From: Buchnera aphidicola (Macrosiphoniella sanborni)
GTDB taxonomy: Bacteria; Pseudomonadota; Gammaproteobacteria; Enterobacterales; Enterobacteriaceae
Length of the DNA: 64,000 nt
Direction of reading: 5' to 3'
NCBI RefSeq assembly: GCF_005080885.1
Contig: NZ_CP034864.1
Coordinates: 535,245 to 599,244 of the forward strand
The notes under the pieces are model-generated. The model made no database searches and was not told the origin of the DNA. It worked only from the letters and a program-made list of their open reading frames with translations. Positions 39,947 to 51,116 of the stretch are shown in pieces (the first letter of the stretch is position 1; every line of letters starts with the position of its first letter). A program made the translations under genes and the position numbers.

Positions 39947-40411
39947 TTAATCTAAACCAGAATGGCCAAAACCTTTTTTTGCACGTTCTGTACATTTAAA
40001 ATCTTTTACTAAAGAAAAAAAAGGTCTAATAATTGGAACAAATACTATTTGTGCTACTCTTGCATACGGATAAATATCAAAATTTCTTTTACTTCTATTC
40101 CACAGAGAAATCATTAATTCACCTTGATAATCAGAATCAATTAAACCAATTAAATTGCCTAAAACAATACCTTTTTTATGACCTAATCCAGATCTCGGCA
40201 AGATTAATGCAGTAATATTAGGATTAGAAATGTGTATTGCTATTCCAGTTGGAATCAATATTGTTTGTTGTGATTGTAATTGAATTTTTTTTGTTAAACA
40301 AGCTCTAAGATCTAAACCAGACGATCCTGGAGTTGCAAAATTTGGCAAAAAAAATTTTTTTTTTATATCATTATTTAAAATTTTTATTTTAATAGTATTA
40401 ATAGTATTCAT
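39947..40411 (-). CDS. dut: dUTP pyrophosphatase
   Basis: Hydrolyses dUTP, keeping uracil out of DNA. It has 154 residues (E. coli 151). Motif 1 GSSGLDLRA, motif 2 [11 protein letters not shown], motif 3 [15 protein letters not shown] and motif 4 RVAQIVFVP are intact. Motif 5 is unusual: [10 protein letters not shown] instead of R-G-E-G-G-F-G-H-S-G, so three residues of the phosphate-capping loop are changed while the Arg and GFGHSG stay. Probably active, but worth testing. Confidence 0.95.
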   Translation of the reverse strand: MNTINTIKIKILNNDIKKKFFLPNFATPGSSGLDLRACLTKKIQLQSQQTILIPTGIAIHISNPNITALILPRSGLGHKKGIVLGNLIGLIDSDYQGELMISLWNRSKRNFDIYPYARVAQIVFVPIIRPFFSLVKDFKCTERAKKGFGHSGLD

Positions 40412-40459
40412 AGTAATATTATATATTTTTAAAAACTCATAACTGTTATTATAAAAGCT

Positions 40460-41209
40460 TTATAATACCGATGCATAAAAACCTGGATTAATAAAAGAAG
40501 AACGTGTAGACAATGAATAATTTAAATTATGATTTGTCCATGTTTTAACTATGCCTCCAGATGCAACAAGAATAGCATTACCGGCAGCGGTATCCCATAT
40601 ATTTGTATTTCCAAATCTTGGATAAATTTGAGCTTTTCCTTCAGCTATTAAACAAAATTTTAATGATGAACCTAATTTTTTAATTTTATAATTTTTGATA
40701 TTTTTTAAATATTGTTTTAATTTTTCATTAGGATGAGAGCGACTAATAACTAATAAAGGAATATTTGCTTTAGAAACATGAATTTTTCTTTTGCAACCTA
40801 TTTTTTTCTCTTTCCATGCATTATTTTTATATGAAGAATATAAAATGTCTAACACAGGAGCATATATGACACCTAATATAGGAATATTATTTTTAATTAA
40901 ACAAATATTTACAGTAAATTCACCGTTTTTTTTTAAAAACTCTTTTGTTCCATCTAATGGATCAATCAACCAATAATTATTCCAATTTTTACAAATATTC
41001 AAATCATAATTTTCTTCTTCTGAAACTATTGGAACATTAGGGGTTATTAATACGATACCTTTTTTAATAATATTACTAGCTTCACGATCTACATTAGTTA
41101 CAGGCGTATTATCAGATTTATAAGAAATATTTAAATATTCCTGAGAATTATAAAAATTCATAATAGAATGACCAGCACAACGTGCTAGTTGACAGATTTT
41201 ATCCAACAT
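40460..41209 (-). CDS. cysQ: 3'(2'),5'-bisphosphate nucleotidase CysQ
   Basis: Degrades 3'-phosphoadenosine 5'-phosphate made in sulfate assimilation. It has 249 residues (E. coli 246). Metal-binding motifs of the inositol-phosphatase family: VSEEEN, WLIDPLDGTKEF, and the late NTNIWDTAAGNAILVASGG. The start is MLDKICQLARCAGHSIM, as in E. coli. Between dut and rplI. Confidence 0.95.
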   Translation of the reverse strand: MLDKICQLARCAGHSIMNFYNSQEYLNISYKSDNTPVTNVDREASNIIKKGIVLITPNVPIVSEEENYDLNICKNWNNYWLIDPLDGTKEFLKKNGEFTVNICLIKNNIPILGVIYAPVLDILYSSYKNNAWKEKKIGCKRKIHVSKANIPLLVISRSHPNEKLKQYLKNIKNYKIKKLGSSLKFCLIAEGKAQIYPRFGNTNIWDTAAGNAILVASGGIVKTWTNHNLNYSLSTRSSFINPGFYASVL

Positions 41210-41267
41210 TTTATACCGCTTTTATGTATAATTTAGTATTTAAATAACATTTAAAAACATATAAAAA

Positions 41268-41720
41268 TTAATTTTTTGGAATAATATTAACTATAAATTC
41301 AACACATACTTTTTTATGTGGTTGGAAAATTACTTTATGTTCACCTATTTTACGTAATAAACCATTAGGTAATCGAATTTCTTTTTTATTTATTTTCAAA
41401 CCTAATAACATTATTGCTTTAACAATATTTCTAATACCTACAGAACCAAATATTTTTCCTTCTTTTCCGACTTTTGATACTATAGTTATTGCATTAATTT
41501 TTTTTATTTTTTCAGCTCGTGACTGTGCTGTAAGAATTCTACTAATTTTTTCTTGCTCTAACGCAATGCGTTGTGCTTCAAAAGATTCAATATTTTTTTT
41601 ATTAGCTAAAATTGCTTTTCCTTGTGGAATTAAAAAATTTCTAGCATAACCTGATTTAACATTTATTATTTTTCCTGGATCACCTAATTTATAAATTTTT
41701 GATAAAAGAATAATTTGCAT
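41268..41720 (-). CDS. rplI: 50S ribosomal protein L9
   Basis: L9 has two domains joined by a long helix and helps keep the reading frame. It has 150 residues (E. coli 149). The N domain reads MQIILLSKIYKLGDPGKIIN with VKSGYARNFLIPQGKAI. The long helix is Lys- and Glu-rich, and the C domain has GKEGKIFGSVG. It is last in the rpsF-rpsR-rplI operon. Confidence 0.96.
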   Translation of the reverse strand: MQIILLSKIYKLGDPGKIINVKSGYARNFLIPQGKAILANKKNIESFEAQRIALEQEKISRILTAQSRAEKIKKINAITIVSKVGKEGKIFGSVGIRNIVKAIMLLGLKINKKEIRLPNGLLRKIGEHKVIFQPHKKVCVEFIVNIIPKN

Positions 41721-41746
41721 AATAATTTTTCTCTTTCATGACGAAA

Positions 41747-41974
<228 letters not shown>

Positions 41975-42054
41975 TTAATTCTCCTAAAATTTTATATAAA
42001 TTAAAAATATTATATATTTTATTGAGAAACTAATTCTTAATAAAGAATCATTTT

Positions 42055-42396
42055 TTATTTTTTTTCTTTTTTATCATCTTTTAATTTTAAAATCGGTGAT
42101 AACTCAACTACAGCTTTTTTCATACATATAATCATATTTCTAAGAATGATTTTATTAAAACGAAAATCTGTTTCTAAAACACAAATAGTTTTTGGAAAAA
42201 CTTCTATATTCATTAAAATATAATGTGCTTTATGTAATTTATTAATAGAATAAGATAGTTGACGTCTGCCCCAATCTTCTAAACGATGTATGATTCCACC
42301 ATCTTTTTCAATAATTTTTTTATATTTCTCATTAAGCAATGGTATTTTTTCGCTTTGATCAGGGTGAATGATGAATATTATCTCATAATGACGCAT
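42055..42396 (-). CDS. rpsF: 30S ribosomal protein S6
   Basis: The S6 partner of S18. It has 113 residues, shorter than E. coli (131-135) because the acidic C-terminal tail modified by RimK is absent. It starts [19 protein letters not shown], and the core is [20 protein letters not shown]. The start is ATG at 42396 with an AAAGAG site. First gene of its operon. Confidence 0.95.
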   Translation of the reverse strand: MRHYEIIFIIHPDQSEKIPLLNEKYKKIIEKDGGIIHRLEDWGRRQLSYSINKLHKAHYILMNIEVFPKTICVLETDFRFNKIILRNMIICMKKAVVELSPILKLKDDKKEKK

Positions 42397-42552
42397 GAAT
42401 ATTTGCTCTTTTTAATAATGAAGTATTTTATAAAATGTTTTTAATAAATTTCTAAAAAACAAGAAAAATTTTTAAAAATTTAAATTAATTATTTTATATA
42501 ATATTGTAATTTATAAGAAAAATCAATATAATTTGGTATAGTTTAAACAAAA

Positions 42553-44760
42553 TTAATAAGATTGATATAAAGATAACTCTATTTTTCGTTCTTGTAAATT
42601 TACTGACATTACTTTAACTTGTAAAGCATCTCCAAGACGATAAACATTCTTATTCACTTTTCCAATTAATTTTAAATTTAAGGTATCAAAATAATAATAA
42701 TCATCATTTAAAGAAGTTATATGTACTAAACCATCAATAAAAAATTGATTTAAACGAACAAAAAAACCAAAAGAAGTAATATTAGAAATAACACCATTTA
42801 ATATACAACCAATTTTTTTATGCATAAAATCACATTTTAACCAATCAATAACGTCTCTAGTAGCCTCATCTGCACGTCTTTCAGTCATTGAACAATATTT
42901 TCCTATATTTCTCATTTCATTCATATTATATAAATAATTATTATAAATATTATCTATTTGATTAATATTTCTTTTTTTATTCTGCAATAATAAATATTTA
43001 ATAATTCTATGTAATATTAAATCAGGATAACGTCTAATAGGTGAAGTAAAATGAACATAACTAGATAAAGATAAACCAAAATGACCATAATTATCAGGTG
43101 AATATATAGCTTGCTTCATAGAACGTAATAATACTGTTTGAACAATCTCATATTGAGAACTATTAGAAATTTTTTTTAATAAATTCGAATAATGAATAGA
43201 TTTCGGAGTGTCTCCTCCTAATAATTTTAGACCTATTTTCTTTAAAAATATACGCAAACTAACAATATTTTCTGTTTTAGGAGAATCATGATTCCGAAAT
43301 AAAACAGGATGTGTGTATTTTTTAATAAAACAAGCAGAAGCAATATTAGCTAAAATCATACATGATTCGATAAATTTATGAGCATCATTTCGAATTTTTT
43401 GATGTATTTTTTTAATACGAAGATTAGAATCTAAAACAAATTTCGGCTCAATTTTTTCAAAATCAATACCTTTTTTAGATACTCTATATTTATTAAAAAT
43501 TTTTTGCAAACATAACAAATTTTGAATATATTTTAAATTTTTTTTATATTTTTCTTGTAATAAAACATCACCATTCCAAATTTTATCTATTTCATCATAT
43601 GTAAATCGTCCATGAGAACAAATAACAGCTTCATAGTGTTTATAACTTATTAATTCCCCGCTATTTGATAAACTCATTTCACAAATCAAACATAAACGTT
43701 CAACATGAGGATTTAAAGAACATAAATCTGTAGACAGTTGCTCTGGTAACATAGGGACAACTAATGAAGGAAAATATATAGAGGTACCTCTTTCTAACGC
43801 TTCTTTATCTAAAGGAGTATTAGGTTCAACATAAAAACTTACATCTGCAATAGCAACCCATAAATTCCAACCTTCTTCTGCATTATTTTTTTTTTTACAA
43901 AAAATAGCATCATCAAAATCATAAGCATCTTCATCATCGATTGTAAAAAAAGAAAAATGTCTTAAATCAATACGATTTTCAAAATTATATTTTTTAATTT
44001 TTTTATTAATATCATATAATTGACTTTTTACTGCGTGTGACCATGAAGAGGGAATCGAATATGTACGTAATGCAATTTCTATTGCTAAATTTGTCTCCAT
44101 TTTTTTACCAAGAACTTCTGTAATTGATCCTATCATTTTAATATTTCGTATAGATTTTTTATTGATTTTCACAACTACAATAGATCCTATAGAGATATGT
44201 TCCTGAATAGATGATGCAACAATAAAAATTTTAAAATGAAAACGAGTATCGTTAGGTATAACAAAAGTAATATTTTTATTAATATAATATCTACCAACAA
44301 TGAATGTATTATTAGGTTCTAATAATTTTAAAAATCTTGCTGAACTTCTTTTTTTTACATTAGAATAAGTAATATAAGCAAGAATAATATCACCATGAAT
44401 ACAAAATTTCATTTCTTCTGATGATAAAAAAAGATCATCTTTTAATATTTCTGTTCTAAGAAAACCATAACCATCTTTATGTCCTATTACTTTTCCTTTA
44501 ACCACTTTATAATTTTCAGGAACAGTATAAAAATGATTTTTAGTATATATCACTTGACCGTCTTTTTCCATTTTCTGTAATCTGCAGCGTAATGCTTTCT
44601 TTTGTTCTTTATTATTAATGTAAAATTTTTTTTCTAAATTTCTTTGACTTATCAAGTTTTTACATGTTTTTAACCATAATAAAATACATTCACGACTTGG
44701 AATAGAATTTCTATATCTATTTAACAACTTCTTGTGGTAGAGATCTACTACCATATTCAC
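42553..44760 (-). CDS. rnr: Ribonuclease R
   Basis: A processive 3'-5' exoribonuclease for structured RNA. It has 735 residues (E. coli 813). Order of domains: an N-terminal helical region (SIPSRECILLWL), cold-shock domains with GHKDGYGFLR, the RNB catalytic domain with TIDDEDAYDFDDAIFC and HFTSPIRRYPDLILHR, and an S1 domain with GVISNITSFGFFVRL. It ends right after S1 at ELSLYQSY. The Lys-rich tail that recruits RNase R to tmRNA-SmpB in E. coli is missing. Confidence 0.96.
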   Translation of the reverse strand: MNMVVDLYHKKLLNRYRNSIPSRECILLWLKTCKNLISQRNLEKKFYINNKEQKKALRCRLQKMEKDGQVIYTKNHFYTVPENYKVVKGKVIGHKDGYGFLRTEILKDDLFLSSEEMKFCIHGDIILAYITYSNVKKRSSARFLKLLEPNNTFIVGRYYINKNITFVIPNDTRFHFKIFIVASSIQEHISIGSIVVVKINKKSIRNIKMIGSITEVLGKKMETNLAIEIALRTYSIPSSWSHAVKSQLYDINKKIKKYNFENRIDLRHFSFFTIDDEDAYDFDDAIFCKKKNNAEEGWNLWVAIADVSFYVEPNTPLDKEALERGTSIYFPSLVVPMLPEQLSTDLCSLNPHVERLCLICEMSLSNSGELISYKHYEAVICSHGRFTYDEIDKIWNGDVLLQEKYKKNLKYIQNLLCLQKIFNKYRVSKKGIDFEKIEPKFVLDSNLRIKKIHQKIRNDAHKFIESCMILANIASACFIKKYTHPVLFRNHDSPKTENIVSLRIFLKKIGLKLLGGDTPKSIHYSNLLKKISNSSQYEIVQTVLLRSMKQAIYSPDNYGHFGLSLSSYVHFTSPIRRYPDLILHRIIKYLLLQNKKRNINQIDNIYNNYLYNMNEMRNIGKYCSMTERRADEATRDVIDWLKCDFMHKKIGCILNGVISNITSFGFFVRLNQFFIDGLVHITSLNDDYYYFDTLNLKLIGKVNKNVYRLGDALQVKVMSVNLQERKIELSLYQSY

Positions 44761-44843
44761 TTCTCCACATATATTATTTAATCATTAATATAATGATATA
44801 CTATTGCTAATTATTTTATTTATTTAATTAAAATTATTCATTT

Positions 44844-46151
<1,308 letters not shown>

Positions 46152-46190
46152 CTATTGTCATTAAAATATTTTATATCTATTTTTGAACAA

Positions 46191-47126
46191 TTAATTTTTT
46201 AGTTCAATAATTTTATTGAGATACTTAAGAAAATGACTATTTGAATTAATTAACATAATATTGTCATTATTTTTAAAACTATTTTCATAAGCATGTAGAC
46301 CACGCATAAAAAAATAAAAATCTGGTTCTTTACTAAAATTTTTTGCAAATAATTTAGTGACTGTAGCTTCTCCTTCACCTTTAATAATTAGTGCTTTTTT
46401 TTGTGCTTGTGCTAATATAATAGATACTTTATAATCTGCCTCTGCACGTATTTTTTCAGCTGTTTCTTGACCTTGAGAACGTTGACTACGCGCTACTGCT
46501 TCTCTCTCAGCTCTCATTCGATTATATATAGCATCTGATACTTCAATAGGTAAATTAATTTGTTTAATACGAACATCTACTATTTGAATACCTAATGCAT
46601 TCATGCTATTTACATTAATTAAAGATGTTTTTCTTAAATTAATAGTTCCTTTATTCAAGTCATTTAAAACTTCTGCAGTTAATTTTCCTCGTGAATCTGT
46701 AACAATTTCTTTAACATTTAAACGACCAATTTTAGATCGTAATCGATCATTAAATTTTCTTTTTAATAATACTTCAGCTTGAAAAACATCTCCTCCACTA
46801 GTAGCAAGATAATATCTACTAAAATCATTAATACGCCACTTTATATAAGAATCAATAATAAGATCTTTTTTTTCCTTCGTTACAAAACGATCTTCTTGAT
46901 TTTCCATAGTATGAATACGAACATCTAACATTTTAACTGTCTCTAAGAATGGCAATTTAAAATGTAATCCTGGATTATATACTACAGTTTTTTGATTATT
47001 ATTACGTAAAACTTTTCCAAATTGTAAAATAATTCCACGTTCCCCTTCTTTTACAATAAAAACAGAAGAAGATAATAAAAAAAGAAAAATACTTAATAGA
47101 AAAATAAAAACTTTATTTATATTCAT
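46191..47126 (-). CDS. hflC: FtsH protease regulator HflC
   Basis: A membrane-anchored SPFH-domain protein that, with HflK, encloses and modulates FtsH. It has 311 residues (E. coli 334). One N-terminal membrane segment (KVFIFLLSIFLFLLSSSVFI) is followed by the SPFH domain with EGERGIILQFGKVL and NAIYNRMRAEREAVA-type helices. Its ATG overlaps the hflK stop by four bases. Confidence 0.95.
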   Translation of the reverse strand: MNINKVFIFLLSIFLFLLSSSVFIVKEGERGIILQFGKVLRNNNQKTVVYNPGLHFKLPFLETVKMLDVRIHTMENQEDRFVTKEKKDLIIDSYIKWRINDFSRYYLATSGGDVFQAEVLLKRKFNDRLRSKIGRLNVKEIVTDSRGKLTAEVLNDLNKGTINLRKTSLINVNSMNALGIQIVDVRIKQINLPIEVSDAIYNRMRAEREAVARSQRSQGQETAEKIRAEADYKVSIILAQAQKKALIIKGEGEATVTKLFAKNFSKEPDFYFFMRGLHAYENSFKNNDNIMLINSNSHFLKYLNKIIELKN

Positions 47127-48325
47127 TTTCTCTCCATATTTTTAAAATCGTTTCGAATAGAATTGATACGACGTTCTTCTAAAATATTCTTAGGAGATAA
47201 TGAAGAAAAATAATTTTTATCTTTTTTATTTTTAAAAGAATTATTTTTCTGTAAATTCATATTTTTTTTAAATGATTTGATATTAGAAAATAAATTATCT
47301 AAAGATAAAAAAAATATAGAATTGTCTTTGTTATCAAAAAATATTTTTTTATTATTTCTCAATAATCTTTCCATAGATTCTATATATAGACGTTTTAACG
47401 TCATTTTTTTTGATAATTGATATTCAGGCAAAATTTTATTAAATCGAGATATTTCACCTTGAGCTTCTAAAATTATACGTGAAGAATATGCTTTTGCTTC
47501 TTCTAAAATTCTTTGTGCTTTTCCATTAGCTTTTGGTTTCACTTCATTAGAGTATGCTTCAGCTTCACGTATATATTGTTCACGATTCTCACGAGCAGCA
47601 ATTGCATCATCAAAAGAAGCTTTTACTTCTTCAGGAGGTCTAGCTGTTTGAAAATTAACATCTAATATTGTTATACCCATATTATATGGTTTAATTATTT
47701 CTTCAATTTCTTTTTGAGTATCATTTCTAACTAACGTACGACCTTCTGTTAATACTCTATCCATAGTAGAACGTCCAATAACACCTCTTAATGCACTATC
47801 TGTTGCTTGTCGTAAACTGTCATCAGGGTATGAAATAGAAAAAAGATAATCTACAGGATTAGTGATTTTGTATTGTACATTCATTTCAACACGAACTACA
47901 TTTTCATCTGCAGTTAACATAGTACCTGAAGTTGCTAATTCACGAACAGTTTCAACATTAATAGCTTGTACTTCATGAAAAAAAACAGGTTTCCAATTTA
48001 ATCCAGGTTTAACTAAATAACTAAATTTCCCAAAACTAGTTACTACACCACGTTCAGCTTCTTTTATAGTATAAAAACCACTCACACACCAAACAAAAAA
48101 GATTATTAATATTATTATGAAAATAGGATGAACTATTTTTTTTGATGAATGTGAAGAATTATTATTTTGAGTAACAATATTTTTAAGATTACATAAAAAT
48201 TTTTTTATATCTAATATTGTTTTTTTTGTATCTTTTTTATTTTCTGAATAGTTTTTATTATAACCATCCTTCTTCCCCCATGGATCAAATTCAGGTTTAT
48301 TATCATGTGGTTTATTCCAAACCAT
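47123..48325 (-). CDS. hflK: FtsH protease regulator HflK
   Basis: The partner of HflC. It has 400 residues (E. coli 419). I start at the ATG 48323-48325 because MVWNKPHDNKPEFDPWG matches E. coli MAWNQPG...DPWG and a GAGG site lies just upstream; the frame runs 13 codons further. A membrane segment near residue 75-95 is followed by SGFYTIKEAERGVVTSFGKF. The E. coli genes hfq and hflX, normally between miaA and hflK, are gone; only 54 bases remain. Confidence 0.95.
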   Translation of the reverse strand: MVWNKPHDNKPEFDPWGKKDGYNKNYSENKKDTKKTILDIKKFLCNLKNIVTQNNNSSHSSKKIVHPIFIIILIIFFVWCVSGFYTIKEAERGVVTSFGKFSYLVKPGLNWKPVFFHEVQAINVETVRELATSGTMLTADENVVRVEMNVQYKITNPVDYLFSISYPDDSLRQATDSALRGVIGRSTMDRVLTEGRTLVRNDTQKEIEEIIKPYNMGITILDVNFQTARPPEEVKASFDDAIAARENREQYIREAEAYSNEVKPKANGKAQRILEEAKAYSSRIILEAQGEISRFNKILPEYQLSKKMTLKRLYIESMERLLRNNKKIFFDNKDNSIFFLSLDNLFSNIKSFKKNMNLQKNNSFKNKKDKNYFSSLSPKNILEERRINSIRNDFKNMERK

Positions 48326-48379
48326 TTTATACCTCATTTTTAAAAAAATAGTAAATTTATTCAAATAATTTTTCTGTTT

Positions 48380-49315
48380 TTAAAGAATGGTTAATATTTT
48401 TTTCAGTAAAATATCAGGATGTAAATTACATAATACTTCATCAATATTATTCCACTTTTTTAACCATGTTAATTGATTTTTAGCCAGTTTTCTTGTTGCA
48501 TAAATCATTTTATTAAACATTTCTTGATAACTATTTTTATATTCAAGATATTCCCATATTTGGCGATAGCCAATACACCTCATAGATGGCAAATTAATAT
48601 GTAAATCACCTCGTAAAAAAAGTAGTTCGACTTCTTTTTGAAAACCAGAAATCAACATTTTTCTTATGCGTATTTCAATCTTATTATTCAACCATTCTTT
48701 ATTTGGAGGCATTAATGCAAATTGGAAAATTTTATACGGTAATTGATAGTTGTTATTTTTTGTTAATTCTGTTAAATTTTTCCCTGAAATATAAAAAACT
48801 TCTAAAGCTCTAAGTAATCTTTGATAATCATTCTTATGAATTCTTTTTGCTGCAATAGGATCTATTAATTTTAATTTTTCATGCAAAAAATATTTTTTAG
48901 AGTTTTTTTGTAATAAATATTGTCGTAATTTAAGATTAGATGGTGGTAAAGTAGATAATCCATTCAATAAAACATGGTAATAAAACATGGTTCCACCAAC
49001 AAGAAAAGGTATTTTCCCTAATTTAATAATATTATTAATTTCATTTAAAACATCATGATGAAATTCTGCAGCTGAGTAATTTTCAATTGGGTCTCTAATA
49101 TTTAATAATCGACAAGGATGAATAGATAAATCAGTAATACTTGGTTTATCTGTTCCAATATCCATACCCCGATAAATTAATGCAGAATCTACACTAATTA
49201 ATTCTATTGGTAGATATTTTCTAAGATAAATAGAAACTTTACTTTTTCCACATGCTGTTGGACCCATCAAAAAAATAACAATAGGTTTAGTTTTATTTAT
49301 ATTTTTAACATACAT
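48380..49315 (-). CDS. miaA: tRNA dimethylallyltransferase
   Basis: Adds the isopentenyl group to A37 of tRNAs reading UNN codons. It has 311 residues (E. coli 316). The P-loop is LMGPTACGKSKVSIYLR. Other conserved blocks: ISVDSALIYRGMDIGTDKPS, PFLVGGTMFYYHVLLNGL, RLLRALEVFYISGKN and MRCIGYRQIWEYL, then ATRKLAKNQLTWLKKW. In E. coli it follows mutL, whose remains lie upstream here. Confidence 0.96.
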   Translation of the reverse strand: MYVKNINKTKPIVIFLMGPTACGKSKVSIYLRKYLPIELISVDSALIYRGMDIGTDKPSITDLSIHPCRLLNIRDPIENYSAAEFHHDVLNEINNIIKLGKIPFLVGGTMFYYHVLLNGLSTLPPSNLKLRQYLLQKNSKKYFLHEKLKLIDPIAAKRIHKNDYQRLLRALEVFYISGKNLTELTKNNNYQLPYKIFQFALMPPNKEWLNNKIEIRIRKMLISGFQKEVELLFLRGDLHINLPSMRCIGYRQIWEYLEYKNSYQEMFNKMIYATRKLAKNQLTWLKKWNNIDEVLCNLHPDILLKKILTIL

Positions 49316-50049
49316 AATGCTTTATCAATATTTATTTTTTGTAATAATTTTGGTGGAGGATTAAATTATAGGGCAATATTGTTCTAGTTATAAAATAACT
49401 GAAATTCTTTTGATACAAATCTAATGTTGTATTCTATAAAAATATTTTTATAAAACTAATTTACTAATTCTATAATTGATATTTTTTCCTGATAAATAAA
49501 AATTTGAAAAATTCTAATATTGTATATTCAATATTTTTTTAGAAAAAGAAGTAGAAATTTTAAAATAACATATTTTTTTTAAAATATTAAATTAAATACA
49601 ATTCTTGATAAAATCTTTTAATTTTGAAATAATATTATATATTCTTGAATTCTAAGAAATAATAAAAAATTAATTAAAATAATTAAATATTAATGAAAAA
49701 TTAATTAAAATATATAGAGGTAATGTTTTTTTTGTGAATATCATTGGCTAATTTTATTTTTTTAATTATTACATGTAGTATCCAGAAAAGAAATTTATGA
49801 AAAATTATCAGTATTTTCATTAAAAAATAATATACATTTATCATGTTTAACAATTTTCCAATAAAAAAATAATATTTTTTTAAGAAATTATCTAGTATAT
49901 ATCTAATATCAATTATGTATGTATCTAATATCATTAGATTCATCTTCTTTTTTAAATATTTTAAATATAAAGGGGCTTGTTTAAAAACAAAAAATTTCCA
50001 AGAACATGATCTGTTATTTTCATATAAATTTATTTATATATTTTTTCCT
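49316..50049. other. 734-base noncoding stretch, probably the decayed 3' part of mutL
   Basis: Immediately downstream of recognisable mutL debris on the minus strand. A full mutL of about 1.7 kb would fill the interval from 51067 to roughly here. N-K-P-L-Y-I near 49965-49990 could echo the QPLLIP of the MutL C-terminal domain. Otherwise nothing is recognisable. An 80-codon AT-rich frame at 49701-49943 has no known match. Confidence 0.4.
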
Positions 50050-51067
50050 TAATGAAGATCATGTCTTGAAGAAAATATTTTTTTGGATATTTTTTAAGTT
50101 ATATAAAATTGTTTCATAAATAAATTTATATATTTTATTAAGTTTATACAACTTAATCGTGTTTTTAGTAGGATGAATATCAATATTAAATAATTAGATG
50201 AAATATTTAAATATAAAAAAGAGATGTTTTTTATGTTTTGTTATTCTAAAATAACCCGTATATACTGTTCTGAATTAAATAAAAATATGATTTTCTGAGA
50301 ATAACGATCCTGAATATTTTTTAGATAATTAAAATAATTAGGATTTGCAATCGATTTAAATAAGAAAATATGATTTTTGTTTCTGAATTGTAATTAATGT
50401 ATTAACATCAATTTTATTCAAAATATCTTGAATTCTATCAATGTTTTTAGTTTTATTTTTTATAGCATTAAATTTTAAAATAAATTTTTTATTTTTGAGA
50501 GAAAAGTTAATATTAAATTCAAATAAAGCTATTTTTTTATTACTGTAACTATATTTAAAAATTTTATTTTTTTATTTCGTATAAAAAATAATTGATTAGG
50601 TATATTAAAAAAACAATTTTATAATAAGACTGGTACTTATAAGACAAGAAATATATTCTAAAATAATATCAAATCAAGAAATTTTTCTGATTTTTCAATC
50701 AATATTATAAAATGATATATTTGAAAAAATAATAGTTCATTGCGAAACAGTTCTAATACTAGCTAAAACTTTCTTCCTTCTCCCCTCAAACCAAAAGTAG
50801 TAATTGAATCTAAAAATCTGATAAAAAATGAATTTTACTAGTATTATTAGTATGATGAAAGATTGTAAGAAATAAATCTTTTTTTGGAATCCACTACCAT
50901 CATCTTGTATTACATTAAAATTCGCTTTTATTATAAAATTAATATTTTTTGTACCAGAATCTATAACTATTTTCTATCATTTCTTTTACTACAGAATCTG
51001 ATCTATCAATAATTTCTCTGGAAGAAATTTAACTCAATAAATCAGTTGAAAATACACGAATAGATAT
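50050..51067 (-). pseudogene. mutL: mutL, DNA mismatch repair protein, inactivated
   Basis: Clear MutL pieces in order. The start codon site (51065-51067) is now ATA, followed by SIRV. Then come an in-frame TAA and IDRSDSVVKEMIENS, which matches ERPASVVKELVENS, including the catalytic Glu region. Next are DDGSG (the ATP motif DNGCG), FGLRGE (FGFRGE), IALFEFNINFSLKNKKFI (IALARFDVTINLSHNGKI), and NIDIHPTKNTIKLYKLNK (VDVNVHPAKHEVRFHQSR) with FIYETILYNL. They fall in different frames with many stops and frameshifts. Position next to miaA equals E. coli. mutY and sbcB remain intact. Confidence 0.93.
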
Positions 51068-51116
51068 TTTTTGATATTCTAATTTTGAATTAAAAAAATA
51101 CATTCAATCAAAATTA

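Noticed and set aside
49701-49943. 80-codon minus-strand frame in the mutL tail region
   Set aside because: Ile-, Leu- and Phe-rich without motifs. It falls where the decayed mutL 3' end should be and does not align to MutL.
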